Shown here: piece after piece, positions 24,901 to 32,962 of the stretch
How positions within the stretch are numbered: the first letter of the stretch is position 1
Layout of the letters: every line of letters starts with the position of its first letter
NCBI RefSeq assembly: GCF_049056525.1
Contig: NZ_JBHUPT010000030.1
Span: forward strand, 1-64,000
DNA: 64,000 nt
Origin: Leisingera coralii
Lineage (GTDB): Bacteria; Pseudomonadota; Alphaproteobacteria; Rhodobacterales; Rhodobacteraceae
Direction: 5' to 3'
Notes under the pieces: generated by a model
Told to the model about the DNA's origin: nothing
Database searches by the model: none
The model's input: the letters and a program-made list of their open reading frames with translations, nothing else
Made by a program: the position numbers and the translations under genes

Positions 24901-27643
24901 CGGTCTGCACCGGCTTGACCGCATTGGTGAGCTCCGTGGTGAAAATATTGTCCTTGTCGAGCCCGTCCAGGGAGGTCTTGAAGGATTCAATCGACGTGAT
25001 GACCCCTGAAAAGTCGCCTGAACCGGATTCGATAGTCGATTTGACATTGTCGACATACCCCGCGTTGCGGGCAAAGATGTCAGCTTCCGACTTGGCGGTG
25101 TCCGCCACCTTCTTGGCCTCATCAATATGCTTCTTGGCCAGCTTGTAGTCTTCCTTGGCCACCGCATCAGTGGCCTTGCCTTCCAGCGCCGTAACCTGGT
25201 CAGTCAGCCCGCTGACCTTGCCGATGTATTTGGCATCCCAGGCATCCTTGGCGGTCTTCAGCAGCTTCTTGGCATCCAGGTAGGCTTTGTAGTCCTGTGC
25301 CATCGCCTGAAGTTTGGCAAACTCCGCAGTGATCGCTTCGCAAATCTTCTGGCCATGCAGGAACTTGGCCTCCTCGCCTTTGACCTTTGCAGAGGCAAGA
25401 TCCGTCTCCAGCCCGGAGATGTGCTTGGTGATGCCTTCGTGGCCGTCATGGGCCTTGAGATCCTTGATGTTCTGCTCTGCAGTCTTGTAGGCGGCCTTGA
25501 AATCCTTGGACCGTTTCATCGCGTCATAGAGCGTGTTGTCCAGATTGTCCGCACGCTCCAGCATTGAAAGGGATTTCAGGAAACTCTTGGTCTTGGAGAT
25601 GTCCGCGTCCGCAATCAGCTTGCGCATCTGGCCGAGGTAGAGTTTGACCTCCGATGCATCAGGGTGTTTTTCACGGTCGGCAAGGTACCCTTTCACATCG
25701 TTCATCTTCTTGGTGTAGCTGGCTGCCCGTTCCGCCCGCCACCTGGCCTGCTGCACGCGGTCGGCCAAGGGCTCCAGCGTTTTCATTGCCACGCCGTATT
25801 CGGGGGGATTTGCCGTCCCTTTGGCTTCGGCGGCGTCGAAATCCTCCTTGATCTTGCGCAGGGTGCCCTTGATCAGATCATGCACCGAAGCGTCTCCAAG
25901 CGGGTAGTCGGAGAGCAGATCATCGACCCGTTTCTTGCGGTCCGCAAAGAGCGCTGAATACTGCGAACAGGCGTCTGCGTATTTCTCGGCTTCGGCGCAG
26001 GTCTTGGCCAGGGGCGGCAAGGCGTCCAGCGCCTCCTTGTACTTGTGCTCCCCTGCCAGCACCTTGGCCGCAGCCAGCCCGTCAGTGATCGTCTTGATCC
26101 GGGCCTTGACCGGTTCTTCGTCCTTCTTGTTGTGGTTCTCCAGCGCCTTCACCCGGGGCTCGAACAGTTCGAGCTGCGCTTCCCAGGCCGCCTTGTCAGC
26201 CAGCAGCTGGGCGATGTCCCTTTCGCTCTGCTCCAGCTGGCGCATGGCCTCTTCGACCGTTTGGCCGATCTTGACGGGATCGATTTCATCTTTTCCGGAC
26301 AGCCCGTCCTTGGCGGTATTCAGCGGCTGGCTCAGACGCGCCGGCGGGGTGTCGCCCAAGCTCGTTTCAAACTCCTGCCCCATATGCTCGATATAGCCGC
26401 GCACCCGTTCGACCTCTTCGAGAGCCGCGGCGATCTGGGCGGCGCGCTCGGCGCCGGCATCAGCGATCCCCTGCAGGTCATTGGCCGCCTTGCGGGCAGC
26501 GGCCAGCCCCTTCTCGTCCTCCAGACCGGTGATGGCAGCACTCAGCTTATCGATGGCAGAGGACTGTTCCGGCAGCACCCGCCGCGCCACATCCAGAGCT
26601 TTCTCCATCGAGGAGAGCCGCCGTGTCAGGGTTTCCTTGGCCTTCTCAAAATTTCCGCTGCCTTGATCAGAGGGCTCTTTACCGGTCCCGGTTTCATCGC
26701 CTTCGCTTTGCGTATCCGTAGCCTCGGACCTCGCTTCGGTCTCCTGCTTCGCTTCCGGCTGCGGCGCCGGCTGGGACAGTTTCTGCAGCGCCGGCACCAG
26801 TTTCTTGGCGGCCGCGATGGCCTTGCCGTATTCGCCGCCCTTGGCCAGCGCAATCACCTGCGCCCAGGCCGCCTGCAGCTTCTCGGCGGCAGTGGGCGCG
26901 GCCGCAACGGCCTTGTCATAGATCACCTGGATCTTGGGCTGCAGCGCGTCCCATTTGGGTTTGTTCGGATCTTCGCTTTCTTCCGGGCCCGGCGGGGCCG
27001 AGGACAGCTTGTCAAGCGCCTGGCCAACCTTGGCAAGCCCGGCCTCCAGCCGGTCGAACTGTTCCGCCTTGAACAGTTCCAGCAGCTGTTTGTAGTGCTT
27101 GCCGAACAGCTTTGCCGTGTCCGGTTCCAGTTCCTGTATCCGGCCACCCAGCGCCTTCAGCTGATCCCGCAGCCCGCTGGTGTCCTTTTGCGGCTCTTCT
27201 TTCTGTTCCGGCGGCCGGGCCTCCGGCTGCGGTGCCGCGGTTTGCTGGCTGGCGCCCTCCTCCGCCAGATCGGGATCGTCCGGCAGATCCTCCTCGATCT
27301 CGGCTTCCAGCACCTTGCCGGATTCGTCCAGCACCTGAACGTTCAGCCGGACCTTTTCGGACAGCAGGTATTTCTTGAGCTTCTTTGCAATTGAGGGAAC
27401 GGTCTTGATGCATGTAAGCGACAGGACCTTGCCCTCGACCGTGGCGGTGCCAAAGGCAGCCTTGGTGCCGACACCCTCGTCCTTTGCTGCCTTGCCCACC
27501 ACCTTGGCAGGCTTTCGGCGGTCCATGCCGAAGTAGTCGTCTTTGGGCCCGCTGCCGGGATTGTAGGCAAAAGTAACCGGCTGCTTCTTTGCCAGCTTTA
27601 TGAGTTTCTTCAGCTCTCCGCCACGCACATCAAACGCGCCCAT
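21935..27643 (-). CDS. Giant helical protein with C-terminal HEIGH zinc-peptidase domain
   Basis: A 1902-residue cytoplasmic-looking protein without signal peptide or membrane helices. The first 120 residues form a compact domain (GAFDVRGGELKKLIKLAKKQ...VLDESGKVLEAEIEEDLPDD). Residues about 120-1600 are very rich in Lys, Ala, Asp and Glu with many degenerate helical-hairpin units (A-x-x-L/Y-K-x-A-L-x-x-L), read as a long helical or coiled-coil array. The C-terminus (about 1640-1902) has the gluzincin-type motif HEIGH at 1730-1734 in TTLHEIGHAVDDKYG, and Glu1872 in APGEWFADIY is a plausible third ligand. GGGGAGAG precedes the ATG. It is followed by the CpXC gene. I know no characterised family for the whole protein. 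Confidence 0.85.
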   Translation of the reverse strand: MGAFDVRGGELKKLIKLAKKQPVTFAYNPGSGPKDDYFGMDRRKPAKVVGKAAKDEGVGTKAAFGTATVEGKVLSLTCIKTVPSIAKKLKKYLLSEKVRLNVQVLDESGKVLEAEIEEDLPDDPDLAEEGASQQTAAPQPEARPPEQKEEPQKDTSGLRDQLKALGGRIQELEPDTAKLFGKHYKQLLELFKAEQFDRLEAGLAKVGQALDKLSSAPPGPEESEDPNKPKWDALQPKIQVIYDKAVAAAPTAAEKLQAAWAQVIALAKGGEYGKAIAAAKKLVPALQKLSQPAPQPEAKQETEARSEATDTQSEGDETGTGKEPSDQGSGNFEKAKETLTRRLSSMEKALDVARRVLPEQSSAIDKLSAAITGLEDEKGLAAARKAANDLQGIADAGAERAAQIAAALEEVERVRGYIEHMGQEFETSLGDTPPARLSQPLNTAKDGLSGKDEIDPVKIGQTVEEAMRQLEQSERDIAQLLADKAAWEAQLELFEPRVKALENHNKKDEEPVKARIKTITDGLAAAKVLAGEHKYKEALDALPPLAKTCAEAEKYADACSQYSALFADRKKRVDDLLSDYPLGDASVHDLIKGTLRKIKEDFDAAEAKGTANPPEYGVAMKTLEPLADRVQQARWRAERAASYTKKMNDVKGYLADREKHPDASEVKLYLGQMRKLIADADISKTKSFLKSLSMLERADNLDNTLYDAMKRSKDFKAAYKTAEQNIKDLKAHDGHEGITKHISGLETDLASAKVKGEEAKFLHGQKICEAITAEFAKLQAMAQDYKAYLDAKKLLKTAKDAWDAKYIGKVSGLTDQVTALEGKATDAVAKEDYKLAKKHIDEAKKVADTAKSEADIFARNAGYVDNVKSTIESGSGDFSGVITSIESFKTSLDGLDKDNIFTTELTNAVKPVQTAQGKIGKSPQDDAGIKADLESARSQLAALLDKLVQYSVYKRARDAHKTAYTSATAKDRGEALKTETEAIDKVFEDAKQQAETTKDPAAAVTEIAKLTALLRDLERKAADYDAYDALLKGAIKQHNDWFDAANGTYGKPKDVLDKEFAKYGEQKTAAETDANSKKWKDALAKLQKAKESADLYRKMFADYIKAVDEKKDEITDRLSPVDTDPLVKDDYDAMKPNLDKIDALIADRQYDQAIALINTAAWDIYRAQDKITRHAELKPKRDTAGEAVQKLFEVRCPPVEADYVRAKRLLDQVDEEVAANTYPNAMKIVDQIAPMCVEPTRIGKEHKEYKPVREAADKAVADLRKDYPKDDTVALQLERLDLRLAKLTGEEAKRKFAELKAVAQAIADDAAKVAAAAKSQAALNDMAKELKEAGPTETKGFDKQLEAVRGELQKLQGHGGKDCQQVKDHMARIQRLLDEADHEFNETAEVPSAREKLAQAASSVARAFLLAEQFVQLDAEVKALEKRHGEEKAKHTEPAALKGLFDASARNILGAKGAVGKGEFNTAMQFVKTAEELLDKAVGIGTHHAAYKTKLGEVKPRVDALVSHKAHYSVAEEVDEARLYLSAAEEMAGELKPKEALDNLKKCEKICTIAEVKADMHANEEPDEAKIKKLLETKEGMKELDEMFETLDPSVKRKACKKVLEMRFGMELKQTTDKAGNIPDTDLEAMAPNVTRLFSLMADLDEGHTSQNPSMALVQRFGTEKGTSSFGRSYSFANKRMTKNVKLRIGRAEMPEETVIGQEWQLGEVDENCKPVDDTPAQSFNWTTLHEIGHAVDDKYGVMKRNGSSKKYGGWKEYGGDVSEIADKAAKHFKYDKSYIASYLSKPGGNYAKPDPAGGAEADEWDQRRLEAEAWCDSIRSDKTIWYSATETKRLQIGGRVYQEAYSGKWVSYEFAARSQGVRGYQFRAPGEWFADIYAAFHSGKMNPKHPAREWLEKDMSN

Positions 27644-27914
27644 AACACTCTCCCCAATGGCTCTACGGCAAATTCCCTCTACTTACGCTAGGTCACCCAA
27701 GCTGGTTTGCGCAACGTTTTATGGCGCGGCGGTCCGCAGGGGGACGCCAGCCGCTGCCGCAGCACCTGTAAACGCTGTTCCAACCCGTCCCGAATGTTCG
27801 GAAGAGAAGTCCGGACGTGATCCGGGACGGCCCAAAGGACGTTTGGGCGAAAGACCACCGCGCTGAGCACACGGCGGCTCACCTCCCAGACTGCAAATGC
27901 GCGCCGAAGAAAGT

Positions 27915-28943
27915 TCAGGAAAGACCGGGCAGCAAACAGGCACTAATGGCAGATGCTGCCAACAGCGCCAGCGTCAGCCCGCCGATCCGGAGCACCTTTG
28001 CGCCGCCCGCGCTGGCAAGGCTGCGCAGCGAAGTCTTGGCGCCAAGAGCCGAAATCGCAATGATCAGCAGCCACTTGGACGCCTCCGCGGCGAAATCTGC
28101 CATTTCTTCCGTCATCACCCCGGTGTTTGCCACAAGCGCCAGGGCCAGGAAGACGATCAGGAACCCGGGCACCGGGATCTTGTGCGTCCTGTCCTGTTTA
28201 CCCGCTGCCGAGACGGCCAGGATCAGAACGCACAGCACCAGCGGCAGCAGGCTCACCCGGACCATCTTCACCAAAGTGGCCAGCTCCGCAGTCTGTTCTG
28301 AAACCGTCAGCCCGGCTCCGACGACCTGTGCGACGTCATGGATTGAGGCCCCCAGGACAAAGGCCGTTTGCGCCTCGCTGAAGCCAAACTGAACCAGCGC
28401 TACCGGATAGACGATCATCGCCAGCGTCGACAGGGCGGTGACCGCGACCACCGTAAACAGCGTCTCTTGCTCCAATGCCTTGCTCTTGGGAAGGCAGGCC
28501 GAAATCGCCAGCGCCGCCGAAGCGCCGCAGATTGCCACCGCGCCGCCGGTCAGCACGCCGGATTGCCAATCCCGGCGCGACAGCAGCAGGCCCAGCAGGA
28601 TGGTGCCGCCCAGCAGCCCGGCGATCGCGCCAAAGCCGGCCACGCCGAGAGAGGCGATATCGCTCACGCTGACCCGCACCCCAAGCAGGGCCACCCCGGC
28701 GCGCAGCAGCGCCTTGGAGGAGAAGGTGATGCCCGGTGCCACAACCGCCTCTTCGGCGAGCGGATTGAAGACCATGCCGATCAGCAGCGCCATCAGCATG
28801 ACCGGCGCGCCGTAATGCTCCGACAGGAACAGCGCCGCCAGCCCGATCACCGCCGCCAGCGCGACGCCGGGGTAGAGGGAGCGGGTGTTCGACAACAGGG
28901 GAGAGGGCCGCCCGAAGGCGGCGCGGTTCAGCTGTGCCAGCAT
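27915..28943 (-). CDS. YeiH/UPF0324 family putative sulfate exporter
   Basis: A 342-residue membrane protein with about ten hydrophobic segments and the family signatures AVAICGASAALAISA, LGASIHDVAQVVGAG and FTVVAVTALSTLAM. UPF0324 proteins are annotated as putative sulfate or sulfite exporters because relatives sit beside sulfonate-desulfonating enzymes (general family knowledge). It starts 12 bases after the aldehyde dehydrogenase stop and is the last gene of the amidohydrolase-Rieske-dehydrogenase operon. That position suggests the pathway releases an inorganic sulfur anion. The transported ion is not shown by sequence. Confidence 0.85.
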   Translation of the reverse strand: MLAQLNRAAFGRPSPLLSNTRSLYPGVALAAVIGLAALFLSEHYGAPVMLMALLIGMVFNPLAEEAVVAPGITFSSKALLRAGVALLGVRVSVSDIASLGVAGFGAIAGLLGGTILLGLLLSRRDWQSGVLTGGAVAICGASAALAISACLPKSKALEQETLFTVVAVTALSTLAMIVYPVALVQFGFSEAQTAFVLGASIHDVAQVVGAGLTVSEQTAELATLVKMVRVSLLPLVLCVLILAVSAAGKQDRTHKIPVPGFLIVFLALALVANTGVMTEEMADFAAEASKWLLIIAISALGAKTSLRSLASAGGAKVLRIGGLTLALLAASAISACLLPGLS

Positions 28944-28955
28944 TGCAGTCTCTGC

Positions 28956-30416
28956 TCAGTAGTCGTTTTCAAAGGGGGACATGGCGACGTAAACGGATTT
29001 CAGCTGGCTGAAATGCTCGATCGCCGCCCGCGCATTTTCCCGCCCGATGCCGGATTGACCGACACCTCCGAAGGGCATCTCGACTGGGGTCAGGTTATAG
29101 GCATTGATCCAGCAGGTGCCCGCCTTGAGGCGCGACACAACACGGTGGCCGCGGGCGAGATCACGGGTGAAAACCCCGGCAGCAAGGCCGAACTCGGTGC
29201 TGTTGGCGCGGGCCACAGCCTCGTCTTCACTGTCGAAATCCAGCACCGACATCACCGGGCCGAAAATTTCTTCGCGGGCGATGGCCATGCCGTCAATCAC
29301 GTCGGCAAAGACCACCGGGCTGACCCAGGCCGGGCCTTCGGGCAGCGGCAGCGGCGGCGTGACGCGGGTGGCGCCTTCCTGTTCCGCCGCGGCGATGTAC
29401 CCCTTCACCCTTTCGGCTTGCCCGGCGCTCACCAGCGGGCCGATCTGGGTTTCCGGGTCCATCGGGTCGCCGATTCTGATCCTGGCGGTGCGCTCCGCCA
29501 GACGGGCCAGGAAAGCTTCCTTGATCCCCTTCTGCACGAACACGCGGGTAGCGTTGGAGCAGATCTGGCCGGTGGAGTAGAAATTGCCGAGAATGGCGCC
29601 CGACACAGCGCTGTCGATGTCGGCGTCATCAAAGACCAGCAGCGGGGATTTACCGCCAAGCTCCATGGTGATGTGTTTCATCTGCCCCGCGGCGGCCGCG
29701 GCCACCGCCCGGCCGGTGGGCACCGAGCCGGTGAGCGACACCTTGTCGATACCGGGATGGGTGGTCAGCGCGGCGCCGGTATCGCGCAGCCCTTGCACCA
29801 CATTGAACAGGCCCGGCGGGGCGCCGGCCTCAGTCAGGATTTCCGCCAGTTTCAGCGCGGTCAGCGGCGTGAGTTCGGAGGGCTTGAAGATCATCGCGTT
29901 GCCGCAGGCCAGTGCCGGGGCGGCCTTCCAGCAGGCGATCTGGATCGGATAGTTCCAGGCGCCGATGCCGAGGCAGACGCCCAGCGGCTCGCGCAGCGTA
30001 TAGGCCCAGTCGCCGCCCAGCGGGATGTGGTCGGCAGTCAGCGTTGCGGCCTGGCAGCCGAAATACTCCAGGCAATCGGCGCCGCTTGCGGCATCAGCCA
30101 CCCGGGTTTCCGAAATCGGCTTGCCGGTGTTCAGGGTTTCCAGAACCGACAGTTCTTCATTCCGGGCCCGGATGATATCCGCCGCCCGGCGCAGCACGCG
30201 GCCGCGTTCGGCAGGCGGAGCCGCGGCCCAAATGGCCTGCGCATCGCGTGCGCAGGCCACAGCCCGTTCGATAATGGACGGGGAGGCGCCATTCAAACGG
30301 GCGATCACTTCACCCGTTGCCGGGTTGATGCAATCAAACGGAGCGCCAGCGGCGTCTTCCAGGTAGGCCCCGCCGATATAGTGGGAGGCTTCGGGCTGGC
30401 ACGGGAATTGCGTCAT
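28956..30416 (-). CDS. Betaine-aldehyde-dehydrogenase-like NAD(P) aldehyde dehydrogenase
   Basis: A 486-residue ALDH oxidising an aldehyde to the acid with NAD(P)+. Catalytic Cys286 is in STGQICSNATRV and general base Glu252 in TMELGGKSP. The Rossmann motif is SLTGSVPTGRAVA, and the ending SVYVAMSPFENDY is like BetB. Sequence alone points to betaine aldehyde dehydrogenase, but no choline dehydrogenase is next to it. It is third in a leftward operon after the amidohydrolase and Rieske ferredoxin (17-base gap) and before the exporter. The true aldehyde may be a different amino- or sulfo-aldehyde. Confidence 0.9.
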   Translation of the reverse strand: MTQFPCQPEASHYIGGAYLEDAAGAPFDCINPATGEVIARLNGASPSIIERAVACARDAQAIWAAAPPAERGRVLRRAADIIRARNEELSVLETLNTGKPISETRVADAASGADCLEYFGCQAATLTADHIPLGGDWAYTLREPLGVCLGIGAWNYPIQIACWKAAPALACGNAMIFKPSELTPLTALKLAEILTEAGAPPGLFNVVQGLRDTGAALTTHPGIDKVSLTGSVPTGRAVAAAAAGQMKHITMELGGKSPLLVFDDADIDSAVSGAILGNFYSTGQICSNATRVFVQKGIKEAFLARLAERTARIRIGDPMDPETQIGPLVSAGQAERVKGYIAAAEQEGATRVTPPLPLPEGPAWVSPVVFADVIDGMAIAREEIFGPVMSVLDFDSEDEAVARANSTEFGLAAGVFTRDLARGHRVVSRLKAGTCWINAYNLTPVEMPFGGVGQSGIGRENARAAIEHFSQLKSVYVAMSPFENDY

Positions 30417-30433
30417 GCTGGCGCTCCTGATGG

Positions 30434-30787
30434 TCAGATATGGACGTAGAGGTCGCCGCCTTCGACGGAGACGTCGAAACGGCGGGTTTTGACCGAGGGA
30501 TCCACCAGGAACTCGCCCGAGCGGATGTCGAACTCCCAGCCGTGCCAGGCGCAGCGGACGATCTCGCCCGCGCGGTCATAGACGAACTCGGTTGAATCGG
30601 TTTCCTTGGTGGTGCCGCAGACCGGCCCTTCGCACAGCGCCGCACCCTTGTGCGGGCAGATGTTCAGCAGCGCATGGAAGCCGTCTTCCAGCCGGAACAC
30701 GCCGATCGGCATGTTGGAGACGGTCACGATCTTGGCCGCTTCCTGCGGAACCTCGTCTGCCTTGCAGGCAAAATGCTTGGTGGTCAT
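30434..30787 (-). CDS. Small Rieske [2Fe-2S] ferredoxin
   Basis: A 117-residue soluble Rieske protein. Cluster ligands Cys44 and His46 (ICPHKGAAL) and Cys79 and His82 (RCAWHGWEF) are intact. An insertion between them (CEGPVCGTTKETDSTEF) is longer than in naphthalene-dioxygenase ferredoxins. It should carry electrons to an oxygenase or act as the Rieske part of a split enzyme. No Rieske oxygenase alpha subunit (about 400 residues) exists in the window. It lies 12 bases after the amidohydrolase gene. Confidence 0.9.
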   Translation of the reverse strand: MTTKHFACKADEVPQEAAKIVTVSNMPIGVFRLEDGFHALLNICPHKGAALCEGPVCGTTKETDSTEFVYDRAGEIVRCAWHGWEFDIRSGEFLVDPSVKTRRFDVSVEGGDLYVHI

Positions 30788-30799
30788 GTCAGGGTCTCC

Positions 30800-31882
30800 T
30801 TATTCAGCAGCCTGCGCTGCCGGGCGCGGCAGGCGGGTGTAGACGTCCAGCGCGTTGAGGCCGAAGATCTTCTCGCGCCATGCCGGCGGCACGTGCAGCT
30901 TGTTCACGTCGTCATAGTCCCAATGCGGGTAGTCCGAGGCGAACATCAGGGTGTTCTCGCCGTCCATCGCTTCCAGCGTCGCCCAGAGGTGCTGGATGTT
31001 CTCCGGCTGCTCCAGCGGCTGGGTCGACATGCGGATGTGGTCCTTGAAGTATTCCGACGGCAGCCGCTTGAGCCACGGAGTCTCCTTGCGCAGCGCCTTG
31101 TAGTTTGCATCCAGCCGCCACAGCACCGACGGCACCCAGGCAACGCCGCATTCGATGATCACCACCTTCAGCGACGGCCACTTCTCGAACACGCCGTGCG
31201 CGATCAGGCTGGCCATGTGGGTCATCGCGGTCTGGGGCAGGATGGCGTGGGTTTCCCAGAAGAAGGTCGAGGGGCCGGCCCCGACCGGGGTGGAGTTGAT
31301 GCCGCCCTGGCCGCCCAGGTGCATGGCAAACGGCAGGCCCATTTCGGCGCAGGCCTCATAGATCGGGTGGTAGAACGGGTCGCCGTAGGGGCGCGCGGCG
31401 CCGTGGCTGACCAGAACCTGCACGATGCGCGGATGGCTGCCCAGGCGGCGGATTTCGGCAGCGGCCAGATGCGGATCCTGCGGCGCCACCACGATCGAGC
31501 CCCAGAAGCGGTCGTCCTTGGGCAGCCAGTAGTCAATCATGTAGTCGTTGTAGGCCTTGCACAGCGCGTTGGCGTAATAGGGGTTGGCCAGAGTGGAGGC
31601 TTCGATCGGCTCATCGCCGGTCAGGATCGCCACGTCGATATTGTATTTATCGAGGTGCTTTTCCTTCATGATCAGATAGTTGTCGTCTTCCTCGACCGGG
31701 TTGACGTCATGACGGGCGAACCCTTCGGGGTGGAACCAGGGTCGGTGGCCGTGCGGGAAGGCGCCGCGCGGGCCGGTGCGCTCGCCGCGGACGAACATGT
31801 CCTTGAAAAGGCCTTCCATATACGGTTCCAGGACCGTGGCGCTGCACCAGTAGTTGTGGCAGTCGCAATCGACAATAAACAT
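30800..31882 (-). CDS. Amidohydrolase-2 (ACMSD-like) family enzyme
   Basis: A 360-residue TIM-barrel metalloenzyme of the amidohydrolase-2 group, whose members decarboxylate or hydrolyse (ACMSD, resorcylate decarboxylase). The N-terminal metal motif is FIVDCDCHNYW, with Asp7-x-His9 in place of the usual HxH. Other ligands are the His of FAMHLGGQGG and the Asp of FASDYPHWDYDD. I chose ATG 31882 with GGAGAAG upstream; an in-frame extension to 31963 runs into the operator region. It is the first gene of the leftward operon, divergent from lysR. Substrate unknown; electron carriers in the operon suggest it acts within an oxidative pathway. Confidence 0.85.
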   Translation of the reverse strand: MFIVDCDCHNYWCSATVLEPYMEGLFKDMFVRGERTGPRGAFPHGHRPWFHPEGFARHDVNPVEEDDNYLIMKEKHLDKYNIDVAILTGDEPIEASTLANPYYANALCKAYNDYMIDYWLPKDDRFWGSIVVAPQDPHLAAAEIRRLGSHPRIVQVLVSHGAARPYGDPFYHPIYEACAEMGLPFAMHLGGQGGINSTPVGAGPSTFFWETHAILPQTAMTHMASLIAHGVFEKWPSLKVVIIECGVAWVPSVLWRLDANYKALRKETPWLKRLPSEYFKDHIRMSTQPLEQPENIQHLWATLEAMDGENTLMFASDYPHWDYDDVNKLHVPPAWREKIFGLNALDVYTRLPRPAAQAAE

Positions 31883-31958
31883 GCGCTTCTCCTCTCGCTT
31901 GTCCAAGCCGGACGGGCTGTGGGCAATGTCTGCGCGGCCTTGATAAGAACCGGGGATC

Positions 31959-31993
31959 GGCAAATAAATGCAATTGATATACCTCTTTTAATC
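31959..31993 (-). promoter_or_regulatory. Putative LysR operator, copy 1
   Basis: On the minus strand the element reads GATTAAAAGAGGTATATCAA then TTGCATTTATTTGCC. It lies 77 bases before the amidohydrolase ATG and 16 bases before lysR. A close copy lies in front of the reductase gene at 32879-32908. The two share GATTAAA(A)GAGGyATwTC, a short variable part, then TGCATTT. Position and duplication point to the binding site of the LysR encoded between them. Confidence 0.6.
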
Positions 31994-32008
31994 GGAAATA
32001 ATGATTGA

Positions 32009-32884
32009 ATGAACCGTCAGCTGCTCCTCACCTACATGGATGTTCTGGAAACCCGGAACTTCAACCGCACCGCCGAGAGGCTGAATGTCACCCAGTCCAC
32101 CGTCAGCGCCCGGATCCGGCAGCTGGAGGATGAACTGGGCACACGGCTTTTCGAACGCGGCCGCGGCGGGGCTGATCCGACTGCCGCGGGGCGGCGGTTC
32201 GAAACACATTGCCGGTCGTTGCTGGCGGCATGGAGCCTCGCCAGGCGCGATGTTTCGGCGGGGCCGGGGCTCAGCCGCCCGCGGCTCAGGGTTTCGGTCC
32301 AGTTCAGCCTGGCGCAATCCGTTCTGGTGGACTGGGCCAAGCAGATCCGGGCGCAGGTGCCGAAGCTGGACCTCTATCTTGAGGCAAATTTTTCGCAGCA
32401 GATTCAGCGCGATATTCTGACTGGGGAAGCAGACATCGGAATCGTGTTCGCACCGCAGCAGTACCCGGACGTGCATGTGGCCGAGTTCGGCTCGGAAAAC
32501 TATGTGATGCTGTCGACCGATTGCAGCAGGTTCCTCGAGGTGGATTGGACCCGCTATATCAAGGTGGCCTACACCTCCTATTTCGACCGCCAGCACGATG
32601 AACTGTTTCCGAATCTGGTGCATGTCCAGACGGTGGTTGGCAGTGATGATCTGGCGGTGGACTTCTTGAAAGCAGATGGCGGCACCGCCTATCTGCCCAG
32701 CTTGTCAGTGCCCGGCCTGATGGAAACCGTCCCCGGCCTGCAGCTGGTCGAAGGGGCGCCGGTCATACCGCAGCCGCTTTACTCCATCGTCCACAGCCGC
32801 AAACGCCATGATCCGCTTGCAGCGCAGGCTATCTCACTCTTTCAGAAGTTGATTCAGAAGCGTACCATCGACAATTTCGATTAA
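32009..32884 (+). CDS. LysR-family regulator of the divergent catabolic cluster
   Basis: A 291-residue LysR regulator. The winged helix-turn-helix is at 5-60 (NFNRTAERLNVTQSTVSARI), then a periplasmic-binding-like effector domain (LRVSVQFSLAQSVLVDW...). It lies between the leftward amidohydrolase operon and the rightward reductase-transporter pair, and two similar sequence elements flank it. The simplest reading is that it controls both arms in response to the pathway substrate. The effector cannot be told from sequence. Confidence 0.92.
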   Translation: MNRQLLLTYMDVLETRNFNRTAERLNVTQSTVSARIRQLEDELGTRLFERGRGGADPTAAGRRFETHCRSLLAAWSLARRDVSAGPGLSRPRLRVSVQFSLAQSVLVDWAKQIRAQVPKLDLYLEANFSQQIQRDILTGEADIGIVFAPQQYPDVHVAEFGSENYVMLSTDCSRFLEVDWTRYIKVAYTSYFDRQHDELFPNLVHVQTVVGSDDLAVDFLKADGGTAYLPSLSVPGLMETVPGLQLVEGAPVIPQPLYSIVHSRKRHDPLAAQAISLFQKLIQKRTIDNFD

Positions 32885-32908
32885 AGAGGCATTTCTGATG
32901 CATTTTTC
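32879..32908 (+). promoter_or_regulatory. Putative LysR operator, copy 2
   Basis: GATTAAAGAGGCATTTCTGA followed by TGCATTTTTC overlaps the lysR stop codon and ends 54 bases before the reductase ATG. It repeats the element at 31959-31993 in the orientation of the gene it precedes. It contains the dyad GCAT-TTCTG-ATGC. Confidence 0.6.
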
Positions 32909-32962
32909 CGGGATGGGTGCCGGGTATCTTCCCACGAATTCAATCGTGGAGGTCCCCGTACC

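Noticed and set aside
21923..25009. A 1028-codon open frame on the plus strand, antisense to the giant gene
   Set aside because: It has the skewed composition (Leu, Arg, Gly, Val, Phe repeats) of a mirror of a high-GC gene and no motif or start signal; the opposite frame has clear domains and ribosome binding site.
28368..30449. A 693-codon plus-strand open frame across the exporter and dehydrogenase genes
   Set aside because: Arg/Gly/His-rich antisense shadow; both genes beneath it have conserved catalytic motifs on the minus strand.
32009..32884. Idea that the LysR next to the BetB-like gene is the BetI-type choline regulator
   Set aside because: BetI belongs to the TetR family; this protein is LysR, and no choline dehydrogenase or choline sulfatase is in the operon.
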